From the NCBI GenBank assembly GCA_013112725.1, contig JABFFZ010000003.1, positions 62,001 through 126,000 of the forward strand: 64,000 nucleotides of DNA. Direction: 5' to 3'. The first letter of the stretch is position 1. The number at the start of each line of letters is the position of its first letter. The DNA is from Chloroflexota bacterium (GTDB taxonomy: Bacteria > Chloroflexota > Anaerolineae > Promineifilales > Promineifilaceae). The notes under the pieces were generated by a model, which saw only the letters and a list, made by a program, of their open reading frames with translations, had not been told where the DNA came from and did no database searches. The position numbers and the translations under genes were made by a program. Below are positions 25,867 to 33,944 of this stretch, in pieces.

Positions 25867-26436
25867 ATGGCAGACCAGACTGAACATCTTCACATACTGG
25901 GCATTTCTGGCAGTCTGCGCCAGGATTCTTACAATACGGCGCTGCTGCGTGCTGCCGAAGAATTATTGCCACCGGACATGAGCCTGGAGATTGCTGATTT
26001 GCGCGGCATCCCCTTTTTTGACGCCGACCTGGAAACAGAGGGAACGCCGGACAAGGTGCGGCTCTTTCGAGAACGCATCCGCCAGGCAGACGCGCTGCTC
26101 TTTGCCACGCCGGAATACAACTATTCGATCACCGGCGTCCTGAAAAACGCCATTGATTGGGCGTCACGCAATGTGCCAGATCGCTCGCCGTTGGATGGCA
26201 AGACGGCGGCGCTGATGGGCGCGGGGGGACGTTATGGTACGCTGCGGGCGCAACTGCATTTGCGCGAGATTTTGCAGCACAACGAAATTGCTGTGCTGCC
26301 CCACCCCCAGTTGATGATCCCCTTTGCCCGGCAGCAGTTTGACGCCGACGGCCGTCTCACAGACGACGACATGCGACAACGCCTGCAACGCCTTCTGCTG
26401 GCCTTGCAAGAGTGGGCACGACGACTGCAAAAGTAA
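25867..26436 (+). CDS. NADPH-dependent FMN reductase (quinone/chromate reductase type)
   Basis: The 189-residue flavodoxin-like protein has ILGISGSLRQDSYNTALLRA (FMN phosphate loop), FATPEYNYSITGVLKNAIDW (FMN ring contact) and GAGGRYGTLRAQLHLREIL. It belongs to the ArsH/ChrR/YieF-type family that reduces quinones, chromate or azo dyes with NAD(P)H. As the last gene of the TetR cluster it completes a set that could reduce (this gene), cleave (VOC, pirin) and bind (YceI) aromatic quinones. It begins 10 bp after the pirin stop. Confidence 0.92.
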   Translation: MADQTEHLHILGISGSLRQDSYNTALLRAAEELLPPDMSLEIADLRGIPFFDADLETEGTPDKVRLFRERIRQADALLFATPEYNYSITGVLKNAIDWASRNVPDRSPLDGKTAALMGAGGRYGTLRAQLHLREILQHNEIAVLPHPQLMIPFARQQFDADGRLTDDDMRQRLQRLLLALQEWARRLQK

Positions 26437-26549
26437 GGCAATGAGCAGCCTATCGGCCGCCTTTTTCTTAAACTCCCCTTAAGCGCGCCACAACCTACCC
26501 TTAAAGGCACAGCCATTGGCTTCTGGTATGCTGTCATCAGTATTGGTAA

Positions 26550-26598
26550 GCGCATTCTCAAAGAGAACCCTGTATCGGCAAATCCTTTGAGAATGCGC
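26550..26598. repeat. Perfect 14-bp stem downstream of the reductase
   Basis: GCGCATTCTCAAAG (26550-26563) pairs with CTTTGAGAATGCGC (26585-26598) across a 21-nt loop. There is no T-tract. It may be a processing hairpin or part of a short transcript; its function is unknown. Confidence 0.55.
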
Positions 26599-26640
26599 AC
26601 ACAAAACCGTTAAATTTGTTTTCCTCCTCCTACACACACA

Positions 26641-26682
26641 GAAACGGCCGTCACCATCCCCGGTGACGGCCGTTTCGCTTTT
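26641..26682. terminator. Terminator with two inverted ACGGCCGT octamers
   Basis: GAAACGGCCGTCACC (26641-26655) pairs perfectly with 26662-26676 across a 6-nt loop. GCTTTTT follows. It probably ends the TetR-regulated cluster. Confidence 0.8.
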
Positions 26683-26736
26683 TCCGCCGTTTCGCTTTTT
26701 CCGCCGTTTCACTTTTCCTGCCGTTTAGCTTTTCCC
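26669..26736 (+). repeat. Four tandem 17-bp repeats
   Basis: GCCGTTTCGCTTTTTCC occurs exactly at 26669-26685 and 26686-26702. Two diverged copies follow at 26703-26719 and 26720-26736. The T-rich units multiply the tail of the preceding terminator. Confidence 0.85.
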
Positions 26737-26742
26737 TACCGC

Positions 26743-27180
26743 TTAATTCTTGAAATGGCCCAACCAATAAACCCATGATAGCTGCAAGCCTACCGCATTA
26801 AACAAGCGTTGATCGGCTGTCCAAAAAGCACACCCCACATGTTCTGCCAGGGCCAAATAATGAGCATCATAAGCCGTTGGCCGGTTCAGTTGGGTGGCTA
26901 ATGCCCAGGCCCTCTCATGGATTCCAGGGAAAGTCTGGAGTTTTACGTCAAACTCAAGCCCCTTTTTCAGTGCTTTTTCGTCCAACGCGGGATCGAGTAA
27001 GCCACGATAGGATACTTTGCGCATCACGGCCGTTACCTCAAATGGAAACAAAAAAGGTGCAATGATTTCCACTCCGTTCCTAACCCACGTTTGCCACAAT
27101 GCTTCTGCCAAATGGCTGTCAGGCTCACTCAGGAGCAATTTGAGTAAAATGCCTGAATCAACGCAAACCTGTGAGGTCAT
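26743..27180 (-). CDS. PIN-domain ribonuclease toxin (VapC-like)
   Basis: The 145-residue PIN protein starts at the ATG at 27180. Four acidic residues expected in PIN nucleases are present: Asp8 (VCVDSG), Glu48 (FPFEVTAV), Asp105 (TAYDAHYLALAE) and Asp123 (WTADQRLF). Family toxins cleave specific RNAs. It overlaps the antitoxin gene by 23 bp, the usual arrangement for translational coupling. A longer upstream frame exists but would lie within the antitoxin gene. Unlike two other toxin genes in the window, this one is intact. Confidence 0.88.
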   Translation of the reverse strand: MTSQVCVDSGILLKLLLSEPDSHLAEALWQTWVRNGVEIIAPFLFPFEVTAVMRKVSYRGLLDPALDEKALKKGLEFDVKLQTFPGIHERAWALATQLNRPTAYDAHYLALAEHVGCAFWTADQRLFNAVGLQLSWVYWLGHFKN

Positions 27181-27481
27181 GCAAACGCCCCTCCCGTGCT
27201 TCATCCAAAACAGAAGTTGAATCAACCTGATAGCCTGATTCCGCCACTGTTTCACGCAGTTGGCGCGCCTCACCTAACAAATCCAACTGGCGACTTTGAT
27301 AAACTTCTTGTTCACTTTCGTAAAGTGTTTCTAACAAGCGCAAATCATCCATGCTAATCAACGCTGCCCGCTCCTTGCCATGAGAAAGCAGGACTATCCG
27401 TTGCCCACCAAAAGCGGCCTGATTGATGATTTCCCCAAGATTTTGTTTCAATTCGGTTACGGAAATGGTCTTAACTGTCAT
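27158..27481 (-). CDS. Phd/YefM-type antitoxin
   Basis: The 107-residue protein begins MTVKTISVTELKQNLGEIIN, the Phd/YefM DNA-binding fold. GGQRIVLLSHGKERAALISMDDLRLLETLYE follows. The C-terminal part (~60-107) is charged and probably binds and blocks the PIN toxin. The pair would be autoregulated at a promoter upstream of 27481, where an AT-rich stretch occurs (27520-27560), but I do not see a clear operator palindrome. This is a complete type II toxin-antitoxin locus. Confidence 0.88.
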   Translation of the reverse strand: MTVKTISVTELKQNLGEIINQAAFGGQRIVLLSHGKERAALISMDDLRLLETLYESEQEVYQSRQLDLLGEARQLRETVAESGYQVDSTSVLDEAREGRLHDLTGLR

Positions 27482-27577
27482 TCTACAATCCCCGTTTCTT
27501 GGTCAGATAATTCGTCCGAAAAGTGCGAATCGTGCGTATTGTATCATAGAATGGTAACAATGTTGGCGGTAACCGTG

Positions 27578-27749
27578 TGATCTGGTAGGGCAATCGCATA
27601 TTCCTAAATGCGGCAGATAAATCTGCACCAACAGAAGGCAAAGTCGGCCTTCGCCGACTGAAACCCAGCCCACGCAGGTGGGCTTTGCCTTTTGTAGCCG
27701 CGATTTTAATCGCCGGGAACTGAGTATGCGATTGCCCTATATGATCTGG
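27578..27749. mobile_element. MITE-like element with 15-bp inverted ends and 8-bp flanking repeat
   Basis: TGATCTGG is found at 27578-27585 and 27742-27749. Between the copies, TAGGGCAATCGCATA (27586-27600) and TATGCGATTGCCCTA (27725-27739) are perfect 15-bp terminal inverted repeats. The interior holds hairpins such as GTCGGCCTTCGCCGAC and CCCACGCAGGTGGG, then GTAGCCGCGATTTTAATCGCC. There is no gene. The structure fits a non-autonomous transposon, and the interior resembles palindromic repeats common in other genomes. Confidence 0.6.
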
Positions 27750-27782
27750 CAGCAAACAAAAACCGCCTTATAATCCCGAACG

Positions 27783-29588
27783 ATGTCATCACCGAACAAA
27801 CCCCAGAGCGCGCACAGCGACCCCCAATTGCTCTGGCGTAGTATGGGGTATCTACGGCCGTACAGCCAACTCCAATTCGGCATTTACGGCACCATGGTTC
27901 TCATCAACCTCATCAACGTCTTCGCGCCGCAGCTCATCCGGTGGGGGATTGACGCCGGCATCTACGGCGGCAACCTGGCGCTGTTAGGCTGGGCTTCTGC
28001 CCTGCTGCTGGCTATCACATTGGTCAAAGGCGTTTTCATCTACTACCAGGGGCAATGGACCGAACTGGCCTCGCAAAACGTAGCCTATGACCTGCGCAAC
28101 GAACTGCTGCAAAAGCTCTCCACCCTCTCCTTCTCCTTCCACGACCGCAGCGAAAGTGGGCAAATCCTGTCCCGCGCCATGCAAGATGTGGAGCGCATCC
28201 GCTTCCTGACAGGGCGGGCCATTTTGCGGCTGGTAGAGGGGGGCATGTTGATACTGTTCACGGCCGTTATCCTGCTCTGGATGAATCCCACCCTCGGTTT
28301 CCTCATCCTGCTCACCCTGCCCCTCCTGCTGCACCGCGCCTACCACTTTGGGCGGCAGTTCCGCCCCCTCTCCTTCAAAATTCAAGACCAATTGGGCAAC
28401 CTCACCACCCAACTGGAACAAAACCTGCGCGGCGCCCGCATCGTCAAAGCATTCGCCCAGGAACAGGCAGAAATACGGCGGTTTGACCAGGAAAACGAAC
28501 GCTGGTTTGCCCTCTCGGCCAAATCCGCCCGGGTACAGGCCATCCAGGCCCCCATGCTAGACATGATCGCCAATTGGGGCACCGTCTTCATCTTCTGGTA
28601 TGGCGGCTGGCTGGTTATTCAGGGACAACTGACGTTGGGTGAACTGGTCGCCTTCACCACGTATCTGGCTATGCTGGTGCGACCCATTCGCCTGATGGGG
28701 CGCATCATTCCCATCCTGGCTATCGCCTCCTCCGCCGCCGAGCGCATCTTTGCCATCCTCGATACGCCCGTAGAGATTGCCGATGATCCGGGGGCACGGC
28801 CGTTGCCCCGCTTGCAAGGCCAGGTGTGTTTTGACAACGTTTCCTTTGCTTACCAGGGCGGCCGTTCCGTGCTGCACCACGTCTCCTTTACGGCCGAACC
28901 AGGCCAGATGGTGGCCCTCATCGGCGCCACCGGTTCCGGCAAATCTACCATCATCAACCTGCTGGCCCGCTTTTATGAGCCATCGGCCGGGCACATTACC
29001 GTAGATGGTATAGACATTCAACAAGCCACCCTCTACTCCCTGCGCAGCCAGATCGGGTTCGTGATGCAAGATACCCTGCTCTTTGCCGCTACCATCCGCG
29101 ACAACATCACCTTTGGCCGCCCGGACGCCAACGAAGCGGAAATCATCGAGGCGGCCAAAGACGCCCAGGCGCACGACTTCATTATGGCTACGCCCAACGG
29201 CTATGACACTTACGTGGGCGAACGGGGCATCACCCTCTCCGGCGGGCAAAAACAGCGGTTAGCCATTGCCCGCGCCCTGCTCACCGACCCACGCATTCTC
29301 ATCCTGGACGACGCCACTGCCAGCGTAGATACGCAAACGGAGCGGCTCATCCAGCAGGCATTGGAACGGCTGATGGCCGGACGTACCACCTTTGTCATCG
29401 CCCACCGCCTGAGTACCGTGCAGCGCGCCGACCTGATTCTGCTGCTGGCACACGGCCGTGTCGCCGCCCAGGGTACCCACGACACACTGTTAGCCACCTC
29501 CCCCCTCTACCGCCAGATTTGCGAAACGCAAATGCAAAGTGAAGGGGTAGTTGCTGACACAACTACCCCTTCAAGGATATCCGTATGA
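27783..29588 (+). CDS. ABC exporter half-transporter with degenerate catalytic site
   Basis: The 601-residue protein has six membrane helices (~20-310), then an ATPase domain with Walker A GATGSGKST (from residue 381), an intact signature LSGGQ, and Walker B ILILDDATASVD. There Asp510 replaces the catalytic Glu. The H-loop histidine is present (IAHRLSTV). It is therefore the partner whose own Walker B is weak, as in heterodimeric exporters such as TM287/288, BmrCD and LmrCD. The stop overlaps the start of the next gene (ATGA at 29585-29588), so the subunits are made together. The substrate is probably drugs or lipids; it is unknown. Confidence 0.92.
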   Translation: MSSPNKPQSAHSDPQLLWRSMGYLRPYSQLQFGIYGTMVLINLINVFAPQLIRWGIDAGIYGGNLALLGWASALLLAITLVKGVFIYYQGQWTELASQNVAYDLRNELLQKLSTLSFSFHDRSESGQILSRAMQDVERIRFLTGRAILRLVEGGMLILFTAVILLWMNPTLGFLILLTLPLLLHRAYHFGRQFRPLSFKIQDQLGNLTTQLEQNLRGARIVKAFAQEQAEIRRFDQENERWFALSAKSARVQAIQAPMLDMIANWGTVFIFWYGGWLVIQGQLTLGELVAFTTYLAMLVRPIRLMGRIIPILAIASSAAERIFAILDTPVEIADDPGARPLPRLQGQVCFDNVSFAYQGGRSVLHHVSFTAEPGQMVALIGATGSGKSTIINLLARFYEPSAGHITVDGIDIQQATLYSLRSQIGFVMQDTLLFAATIRDNITFGRPDANEAEIIEAAKDAQAHDFIMATPNGYDTYVGERGITLSGGQKQRLAIARALLTDPRILILDDATASVDTQTERLIQQALERLMAGRTTFVIAHRLSTVQRADLILLLAHGRVAAQGTHDTLLATSPLYRQICETQMQSEGVVADTTTPSRISV

Positions 29589-31414
29589 GTTTTAGCTTCA
29601 GTCCCGGCATCGGCCCACGCAGCGCCATTGAGCAGTTTGGGCAGGAGCCAAAGGACGGCCGTTACTTTGACAAGGGTGTGGTCAAGGGGATGCTGGCGTT
29701 TGTACGGCCGTATCGCCGCAAAATGCTCGCCGCCATCCTCTTCATGCTCTTTGCCACCGGCTTCACCCTGCTGACCCCGTATCTGATCAAAATTGCCATT
29801 GACGAACACATCGCCATTGGTGACGCTGCCGGGCTGACGCGCCTGGCCGTCATCATCGCCGTCTGTTACCTGGGGCTGTACATCACCACCGCCGGGCAGG
29901 AGTATTATCTGGGTTGGGTCTCGCAGCGGGTGCTGGCCGACGTGCGCGCCACCCTGTTTGCCCATTTGCAGCGCCTCTCCCTCAGCTACCACGACCGCAC
30001 CATCATCGGCGTCACCGTCTCCCGCGTCATCAACGACGTGGCGGCCATCAACGACCTGCTGACGCAGGGTCTCATCACCCTCATCGGCGACTTGCTGGTG
30101 CTGGTGGGCATCATCGCCATCATGCTCTCCATGAGTCCGCAGTTGGCGCTGTATACCTTTGCCGTGCTGCCGCTGATGATCGTGGCGACCATCTGGTTTT
30201 CGCGCAGCGCCCAGGGCGTCTTTCGGCTGACGCGCAAACGGGTGGCGGCGCTGGTGGGCAATCTGGCGGAAAACATCAACGGGATGCGGGTGATCCAGGC
30301 GTTTGCGCAGGAAACGGCCGTGGAAAACCAGTTCGACGAAGTGAACGACGCCAACCGCCGCGCCCACGTGGAAGCAATGCGACTCTCGTTCATTTTTTTA
30401 CCGACGATTGAGTTTTTGGGGGTGCTGGCTACGGCCGTTGTCCTCTACTTTGGCGGGCGGGCCGTCGCCGCCGACCAGGTAACGTTGGGGGTCATGGTTG
30501 CTTTCATCGCTTACGTCACCCGCTTTTTCCAGCCCATCCAGGAACTCAGCCGCATCTACACCACCATGCAGTCGGCCATGGCCGGCGGCGAGCAGGTACT
30601 CAAGCTGCTGGCCACCCAGCCCGATGTGGTAGATGCGCCGGACGCCGCCGAAATGCCGCCCGTGACCGGCGCGATTGAGCTAGAAAAAGTTTCCTTCCGC
30701 TACCGCGCCGACAGCCCGGAAATTTTGCATCAGGTATCGCTCGCTATTGCCCCAGGGCAGACGGTGGCGCTGGTGGGGCCAACGGGGGCGGGCAAAACCA
30801 CCGTCGCCAATCTCATCGCCCGTTTTTATGATGTCAGCCACGGCCGTGTCACCATTGACGGCCTGGATGTACGCACTGTGACCCAGGCGTCCTTGCATCG
30901 ACAGTTTGGCCTGGTGCCGCAAGACCCATTCCTCTTTGCAGGTTCCATCGCCGACAACATCCGCTTTGGCCGCGCCGAAGCGACGCTGGACGAAGTAAAG
31001 GCCGCGGCTCAGTTAGCCAACGCCGCCGAATTTATCGCCGCACTGCCCGATGGCTATGAGACCAAAATTCTGGAAGGAGCGGTGAATTTGTCGGTGGGGC
31101 AGCGGCAGCTTTTGTGTATTGCCCGCGCCGCGTTGGTGAACCCGCGCATCCTGATGCTGGACGAGGCCACCGCCAGCGTGGACACGGTGACGGAGGTGTT
31201 AATCCAGCAGGCGTTGGAGCGGCTCATGCACGGCCGTACTGCCATCGTCATTGCCCACCGGCTGAGTACCATACGGAATGCGGATGTGATTTGTGTGTTG
31301 GCAGACGGCCGTATCGTCGAACAGGGCAGCCACGATGAGTTAATGGCGCAATCCGGCCTTTACCGTGATCTGGTTGAGCGACAGTATGGGAAATGGGAAT
31401 CCGTAAACCCGTAA
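29585..31414 (+). CDS. ABC exporter half-transporter with canonical Walker B
   Basis: This 609-residue protein is the partner of the preceding gene. It has six transmembrane helices, Walker A GPTGAGKTT, Walker B ILMLDEATASVD with catalytic Glu527, and a modified signature LSVGQ (502-506) in place of LSGGQ. The weak Walker B of subunit one faces the weak signature of subunit two, so one of the two ATP sites is degenerate and the other consensus. That pattern is the hallmark of heterodimeric exporters. The gene ends in a long hairpin shared with the convergent response regulator. Confidence 0.93.
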   Translation: MSFSFSPGIGPRSAIEQFGQEPKDGRYFDKGVVKGMLAFVRPYRRKMLAAILFMLFATGFTLLTPYLIKIAIDEHIAIGDAAGLTRLAVIIAVCYLGLYITTAGQEYYLGWVSQRVLADVRATLFAHLQRLSLSYHDRTIIGVTVSRVINDVAAINDLLTQGLITLIGDLLVLVGIIAIMLSMSPQLALYTFAVLPLMIVATIWFSRSAQGVFRLTRKRVAALVGNLAENINGMRVIQAFAQETAVENQFDEVNDANRRAHVEAMRLSFIFLPTIEFLGVLATAVVLYFGGRAVAADQVTLGVMVAFIAYVTRFFQPIQELSRIYTTMQSAMAGGEQVLKLLATQPDVVDAPDAAEMPPVTGAIELEKVSFRYRADSPEILHQVSLAIAPGQTVALVGPTGAGKTTVANLIARFYDVSHGRVTIDGLDVRTVTQASLHRQFGLVPQDPFLFAGSIADNIRFGRAEATLDEVKAAAQLANAAEFIAALPDGYETKILEGAVNLSVGQRQLLCIARAALVNPRILMLDEATASVDTVTEVLIQQALERLMHGRTAIVIAHRLSTIRNADVICVLADGRIVEQGSHDELMAQSGLYRDLVERQYGKWESVNP

Positions 31415-31467
31415 TTCGTCATCCGTGAACCATAATCGGATTACAAATCACGGATGACGAGTTACGC
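31409..31467. terminator. Long hairpin between convergent genes
   Basis: GTAATTCGTCATCCGTGA pairs with TCACGGATGACGAGTTAC across a centre of about 17 nt. The arms overlap the ABC stop codon and abut the response regulator stop, so it likely serves both transcripts. Confidence 0.7.
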
Positions 31468-32100
31468 TTACAAAGCCAGCAGTCCCAGGCGGGTGGCGCG
31501 GACAACGGCGTCGGTGCGGCTTTGGGCATTCAGTTTGCCCATGATGGCGTTGACGTGAAATTTGATGGTGTGTTCGCTGACGTGAAGCTGGCGGGCAATG
31601 GCTTTGTTGGTTAATCCTTCGGCCAGCAGGTGCAGCACTTCGGTTTCGCGGGGGGTGAGGGGTTGGGTGACGGCCGTTGCGCTTTCCCGGTCATGGGCTG
31701 GCAGCAGCAGGGCGGCCATATCGTTGTCCAGGATGGTGAGGTTGTGTACGGCCGTGTGCGCCGCCGCCGCCAATAGCGCCCCACTGCTCTCCCGGCTCAA
31801 CAACAGCCGTATGCCCCTCTCCCAAAACAAACGAATCATCCCCCCATCCGGCAAAAACGGCGGTAACAGCGCCAGTACCGGTATATCATTGTCAATCCAA
31901 TCTGGCAGTTTTGCCGGCGCTTCCCACCCAATATCCCAAATAATCACGTCCGGCTTCTGGCTATCTACCAGTTCATCCAAAACATCGGCGCTGTTTATCT
32001 GGCTAATAACCAGGCATCCCGGTTCATTTGCCAGCATCAGGCCCAAACCGGCGCGCGCCAGGGGATCATCCGCCACAATCAAAAGTTGAAGATCAGACAT
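31468..32100 (-). CDS. NarL/LuxR-family response regulator, orphan
   Basis: The 210-residue protein has a receiver domain with acidic pocket Asp11-Asp12 and phospho-acceptor Asp56 (VIIWDIGW). A variable linker and a LuxR helix-turn-helix follow (LTPRETEVLHLLAEGLTNKAIARQLHVSEHTIKFHVNAIMGKL). The conserved receiver lysine near the end of the domain is not obvious (LLLSRES), so phosphorylation may be unusual. No kinase is adjacent; the membrane kinase at 19058 is the only one in the window. It lies divergent from the PH-domain gene. Confidence 0.88.
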   Translation of the reverse strand: MSDLQLLIVADDPLARAGLGLMLANEPGCLVISQINSADVLDELVDSQKPDVIIWDIGWEAPAKLPDWIDNDIPVLALLPPFLPDGGMIRLFWERGIRLLLSRESSGALLAAAAHTAVHNLTILDNDMAALLLPAHDRESATAVTQPLTPRETEVLHLLAEGLTNKAIARQLHVSEHTIKFHVNAIMGKLNAQSRTDAVVRATRLGLLAL

Positions 32101-32288
32101 AAGCGCCTATGGTAGGACATTTATCTATACGGTGCATAAGAAAGTGCAAATCAAACCTCGTCCTTTGTCCCGATAAAGTCCATTGTTATACTATGTAAGT
32201 CATTTAGTAACTTCAAGAAAAAAATCGGGAACTTTCCAATCCCCATGGTACTTCAAGGAGTTCAACATGGGTGCGACACATCACGATG

Positions 32289-32332
32289 AATGAAAATTCA
32301 TAATTCATCCTTCATAATTTATAATTTTCAGA
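32289..32332. repeat. AATTCATAATTC intergenic hairpin
   Basis: GAAAATTCATAATTCATCC...ATAATTTATAATTTTC forms an imperfect hairpin just upstream of the PH-domain gene. The same words recur at 41356-41380, 49325-49350 and 62187-62254. Confidence 0.55.
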
Positions 32333-32343
32333 GGAGAACAAAC

Positions 32344-32895
32344 GTGGCTGAAAAATACCCTATTACCTTACAAAAAGACGAGAAGGTGATTAAAGTGATG
32401 CGGCGCCACCCTGCCCGACTCGTTTTAGATATCATTCTGACCATTATCATCGAGATAATTGTGTTAGTGGCCCTCGTCTGGTTACGGAACATTACCTCAT
32501 CTTGGGAATGGTTGGGGTTGTTATGGACAATCCTGATTGGCATTGCCATTGTGGGCGGGTTGCTTTTTATTGGCATTGAGTTTTATCGCTACCGTAATGA
32601 TGTCTGGCTGCTGACCAACCAGCGCATTGTGGACTCTACCCGCACGTCGCCATTTAACCAGACAGTTTCTTCGGCCGATCTGGTGAATGTGCAGGATATG
32701 AATTTCCACAAACGCGGCGTGTTGGCAACCCTGTTCAACTTTGGCGATGTAATTTGCCAGACGGCCAGCCAGACACAGCATTTTGCCTTCAGGGGAGTGG
32801 CAAAACCAGAGGATGTGCTGCATCTGGTGGATTCACACCGCGACCTGGCCCGCCACCGAATGTATAACCCGGAAGGGAATGAGGGGAGTGGGTGA
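32344..32895 (+). CDS. Membrane protein with bacterial PH (DUF304/bPH2) domain
   Basis: Starting from the GTG at 32344 with GAGGAGA upstream, the 183-residue product begins MAEKYPITLQKDEKVIKVMRRHPARL. Two membrane helices (~30-50 and ~58-80) follow. The DUF304/bPH2 domain has WLLTNQRIVDSTRTSPFNQTVSSADLVNVQDMN. Such proteins sit at the membrane with a cytoplasmic PH-like fold; their function is undefined. An upstream in-frame ATG at 32290 would add sequence encoded by an intergenic repeat and is less likely. Confidence 0.8.
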   Translation: MAEKYPITLQKDEKVIKVMRRHPARLVLDIILTIIIEIIVLVALVWLRNITSSWEWLGLLWTILIGIAIVGGLLFIGIEFYRYRNDVWLLTNQRIVDSTRTSPFNQTVSSADLVNVQDMNFHKRGVLATLFNFGDVICQTASQTQHFAFRGVAKPEDVLHLVDSHRDLARHRMYNPEGNEGSG

Positions 32896-32897
32896 TG

Positions 32898-32966
32898 AAG
32901 TAATTGGGTAATTGAGTAATCAGGTAATTGAAGCAATCAATTACTCAATTACCTGATTACCCAATT
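32898..32966. repeat. TAATTGGGTAATT intergenic hairpin
   Basis: GTAATTGGGTAATTGAGTAATCAGGTAATTGAAG-type words pair with CAATTACTCAATTACCTGATTACCCAATTA. The hairpin separates the PH-domain gene from the convergent sugar kinase gene and overlaps the kinase stop. Confidence 0.75.
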
Positions 32967-33911
32967 ATCTGATTGGGTGATTAACGCAGCCAGTTCTGTC
33001 TGATTCGTGACAACCATGTCGCCATACTGGCTGAGGGCTAAGGCCGCCAGGGAAACGCCGTAACGCAGCCCGGCGGCAAAATCGCCATCCAGCCAGCCAT
33101 GAATGACGCCGGCCGCCAGGGCATCACCCGCGCCAATCCGGTCTATCATCTGCACCGGCGGCGCACTCTGGCGGATAGTCTGCCGCCCATCCCAACCAAC
33201 AACCCCTTCTTCTGCCAGACTGACAACAATGTGGCGGGCGTTGGTTTGGGCGCGCAATTGGACCACCACCTCTTCCGGCTCACCCTGGCAGCCAAACAGG
33301 GTCATGGCGTCTCGCCGGCTGCAAAAGAGTAAGTCTACCTGCTGCATGAGGGGCAACAGGGTGGCCGCGGCCGTTTCCGGCGACCATAATTTTTGGCGAT
33401 AGTTGACGTCAAAGCTCACGGCCGTCCCCCTCCCCCTTGCTCTCTGTAATGCCTCTTGCACCATCTCCAGGCAGCCCGGCGAAAGCGGCGGCGTGATGCC
33501 CGTCAGGTGCAATAGGCGGCTGTCTAGCAGGTAGTCCCAATCAATTTGCGCTGACTGTAACTGGGTGAAACAGGAGTTGGCGCGATCATACACCACCTGC
33601 GTGGGGCGAGGCGGTCCGGCAAACTCAATAAAGTAGGTACCTATGCGCCCGGTGGCCGACCAATGCACGGCCGTGACATCCACCCCCGCCTGCCGCAGAG
33701 CATTTGTTACCAGCCGTCCCAGGGCGCTGTCCGGCAAGGCGCTCACCCAGCCACACGGCCGTGCCAACCGCGCCAACGCTGCCACCACATTCGCCTCCGC
33801 CCCCGCCGGAAACATGTCCAACTGCCGCGCCGTTTCCAACCGCACCCCGGCGGGCACACTCAGCCGCACCATCGCTTCGCCAATCGTCGTCACATCAAAT
33901 CTACTCATCAT
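32949..33911 (-). CDS. PfkB-family sugar kinase (2-keto-3-deoxygluconate kinase-like)
   Basis: The 320-residue ribokinase-fold protein begins VTTIGEAMVRLSVPAGVRLETARQLDMFPAGAEANVVAALARL and ends with the catalytic segment DRIGAGDALAAGVIHGWLDGD. Aromatic and basic residues fit KDG kinases, which phosphorylate 2-keto-3-deoxygluconate in pectin/alginate or Entner-Doudoroff catabolism. Other PfkB substrates remain possible. The start is one of two adjacent ATGs at 33911 and 33908, after GTGAAGG. It lies 34 bp after the SDR gene in the same direction. Confidence 0.82.
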   Translation of the reverse strand: MMSRFDVTTIGEAMVRLSVPAGVRLETARQLDMFPAGAEANVVAALARLARPCGWVSALPDSALGRLVTNALRQAGVDVTAVHWSATGRIGTYFIEFAGPPRPTQVVYDRANSCFTQLQSAQIDWDYLLDSRLLHLTGITPPLSPGCLEMVQEALQRARGRGTAVSFDVNYRQKLWSPETAAATLLPLMQQVDLLFCSRRDAMTLFGCQGEPEEVVVQLRAQTNARHIVVSLAEEGVVGWDGRQTIRQSAPPVQMIDRIGAGDALAAGVIHGWLDGDFAAGLRYGVSLAALALSQYGDMVVTNQTELAALITQSDNWVIR

Positions 33912-33944
33912 CACCTTCACCGATGACCGATAACCGATACCCTC

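Noticed and set aside
27483..27755. Open frame across the second MITE-like element
   Set aside because: The translation comes from the hairpin element and shows no gene-like features.
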